Below are positions 62,979-64,000 of a DNA stretch of 64,000 nt, one piece after another (position 1 is the stretch's first letter; each line of letters begins with the position of its first letter). The position numbers were made by a program, and so were the translations under genes. Below the pieces are notes generated by a model. The model was not told the origin of the DNA and did no database searches. It saw nothing but the letters and a program-made list of their open reading frames with translations. The stretch comes from Conchocele bisecta (Eukaryota > Mollusca > Bivalvia > Lucinida > Thyasiridae), in the NCBI GenBank assembly GCA_029237695.1, contig CM055265.1, positions 70,529,903-70,593,902 of the forward strand, in the 5' to 3' direction.

Positions 62979-63330
62979 TTAACACTTACACTGCTGAATT
63001 AAATTGTGTCGTCTGCTGTTTGCGTTCTATTTGCCAGTGTTCACATCAACAACATGGTTTGGTTGCAATCATTTCCATTGCTGTCAAACCATGTTTTGTT
63101 GAAATGGGAAAAAAACGGGTCGGTGAACACAGCACGATGCCGTTTACGAAAATTGGATATCTTAATTAATAAAGCCGTAAATGCCGTGCTCCGATTGGGC
63201 TGAAAATTGGCATCCCGCTTGGAGTTTTGTCGATAAACACGACGCCGTTCACGAAAAATCGATATCTTAATTAACGACGCCATAAATGACGTTGAATGTT
63301 TAAAACTTTCTCCAGGGAGGCAATATGTCC
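62979..63330. repeat. Partial TTAACCC-type MITE and ~255-bp repeat pieces
   Basis: TTAACACTTACACTGCTGAA, CATGGTTTGGTTGCAATCAT, then GATATCTTAATTAA at 63155 and 63261, each followed by GCC(G/A)TAAATG. Confidence 0.55.
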
Positions 63331-64000
63331 AAATTGCATCAACCGATAAAGTTTGCATTTTTGGCAATTATCTCCGTTTAAAACTTTAAATATAGCCAAA
63401 TAACACAATTTTGAATACGTAATGAGCTGAACGTCGGAAGAGATTGAACCCGGAAGTTGTTGTTGTCGAAGTCCATAGTTGGCACTAATGGCCATATACG
63501 CCAACATACGCCGATTATTGGGCTAATTTAAAGCTTTTATTTATTAAACAGAACAAGTTTCAGCCACGTATAATCACGTAAAATATGTTTATTCGGCTAA
63601 TTTATAATCGACCTCTGCTCAAAATCTCCTCCGACTAGCAACCCCAGCATCTCGGGTTTATCCCATTGGATCGCGTATGCGCGTCATTTGACGCTAGTTA
63701 ATATTCACAAAATGTTCCACCAATCAAAACGAAGAATTGCCCTTCATAGCGAACTTTGATTTGTTTTCGTATCATGCAGGGATGGCAGGGATGCATCCAG
63801 CACGCGCGATTGCGGTATAACAGAAAATTCTTCAGCCCAGTAAAGGTTTCAGTCCGCGCATGCGCAGACGGAACAATAACAATCGGGGCCAAGGCTGTGT
63901 AAAGTTTAAGTCATCGATTATATTTCAAGATTTAATGAGATTAACGTACGTCTAAGCATAAAAATGGTCCCAAATGTAAAATTTAGGTATTTTCCCGTCC
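63331..64000. other. Window end: CpG-richer, no gene called
   Basis: Locally higher CpG from about 63640 to 63890 than elsewhere. GCGTATGCGCGTCA at 63673 and the palindrome at 63856-63865 stand out. A promoter for a gene off the right edge is possible but unproven. Confidence 0.4.
63856..63865. promoter_or_regulatory. NRF-1-like palindrome
   Basis: GCGCATGCGC followed by A matches the NRF-1/alpha-Pal core (GCGCATGCGC). Sites of this type usually lie in CpG-rich promoters; a single hit is weak evidence. Confidence 0.35.

Overview
The window is non-coding-rich, AT-rich metazoan DNA. Spliced genes, a very high density of short inverted-repeat elements, a protostome-type TRH/EFLGamide-receptor gene and several repeat families typical of clam genomes point to a bivalve mollusc (inference; the species cannot be named from sequence alone).

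The dominant structure is a mirror. Positions 1-28412 (left arm) reappear as the reverse complement at about 35124-60299 (right arm), with a 6.7 kb non-homologous centre (28413-35123) that contains a gap of exactly 500 N (32748-33247). Each arm carries one copy of the same two-exon class A GPCR gene (left: exon 1 3220-4098, exon 2 16779-17096; right: exon 2 45641-45324, exon 1 57327-56560, minus strand). The left copy looks intact. The right copy has lost TM1 by a 111-bp in-frame deletion and has NPxxY changed to NQxxY. The arms differ by many clean insertions and deletions, so each serves as an empty-site control for the other. The simplest reading is two diverged haplotypes scaffolded head to head across the gap; a real inverted duplication is the alternative.

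Left arm: a 21-bp-repeat element at the edge; foldback elements; exon 1; a 12.7 kb intron packed with foldbacks, a tRNA-derived SINE and minisatellites; exon 2; a 92-bp VNTR; a rearranged LTR-retrotransposon scar; then a 4.8 kb TIR-bounded DNA transposon (18341-23143) present only on this arm. The transposon carries a decayed gene of an orphan invertebrate family (zinc-finger N terminus, RNase-H/PIN-like core, TSO1-like CXC tail). Further right are more foldbacks and paired ~200-bp repeats.

Centre: a TIR-bounded 55-bp minisatellite of about 24 units (28732-30182), two inverted SINE-like repeats, a piggyBac-type MITE, the gap, a foldback, and the 3' end of a LINE ORF.

Right arm: the mirror of the left, plus an internally deleted Ty3/gypsy-like LTR retrotransposon (40583-43869, 5-bp target duplication), a doubled VNTR, a 1.45 kb private segment, and a hAT-type MITE with a perfect 8-bp duplication. 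From 60300 to 64000 the sequence has no partner in the window: more MITEs, a SINE, a degenerate ~255-bp tandem repeat, and a CpG-richer end with an NRF-1-like palindrome.

Apart from the receptor, I see no intact host gene. Most long open frames are read-throughs of tandem repeats or palindromes.
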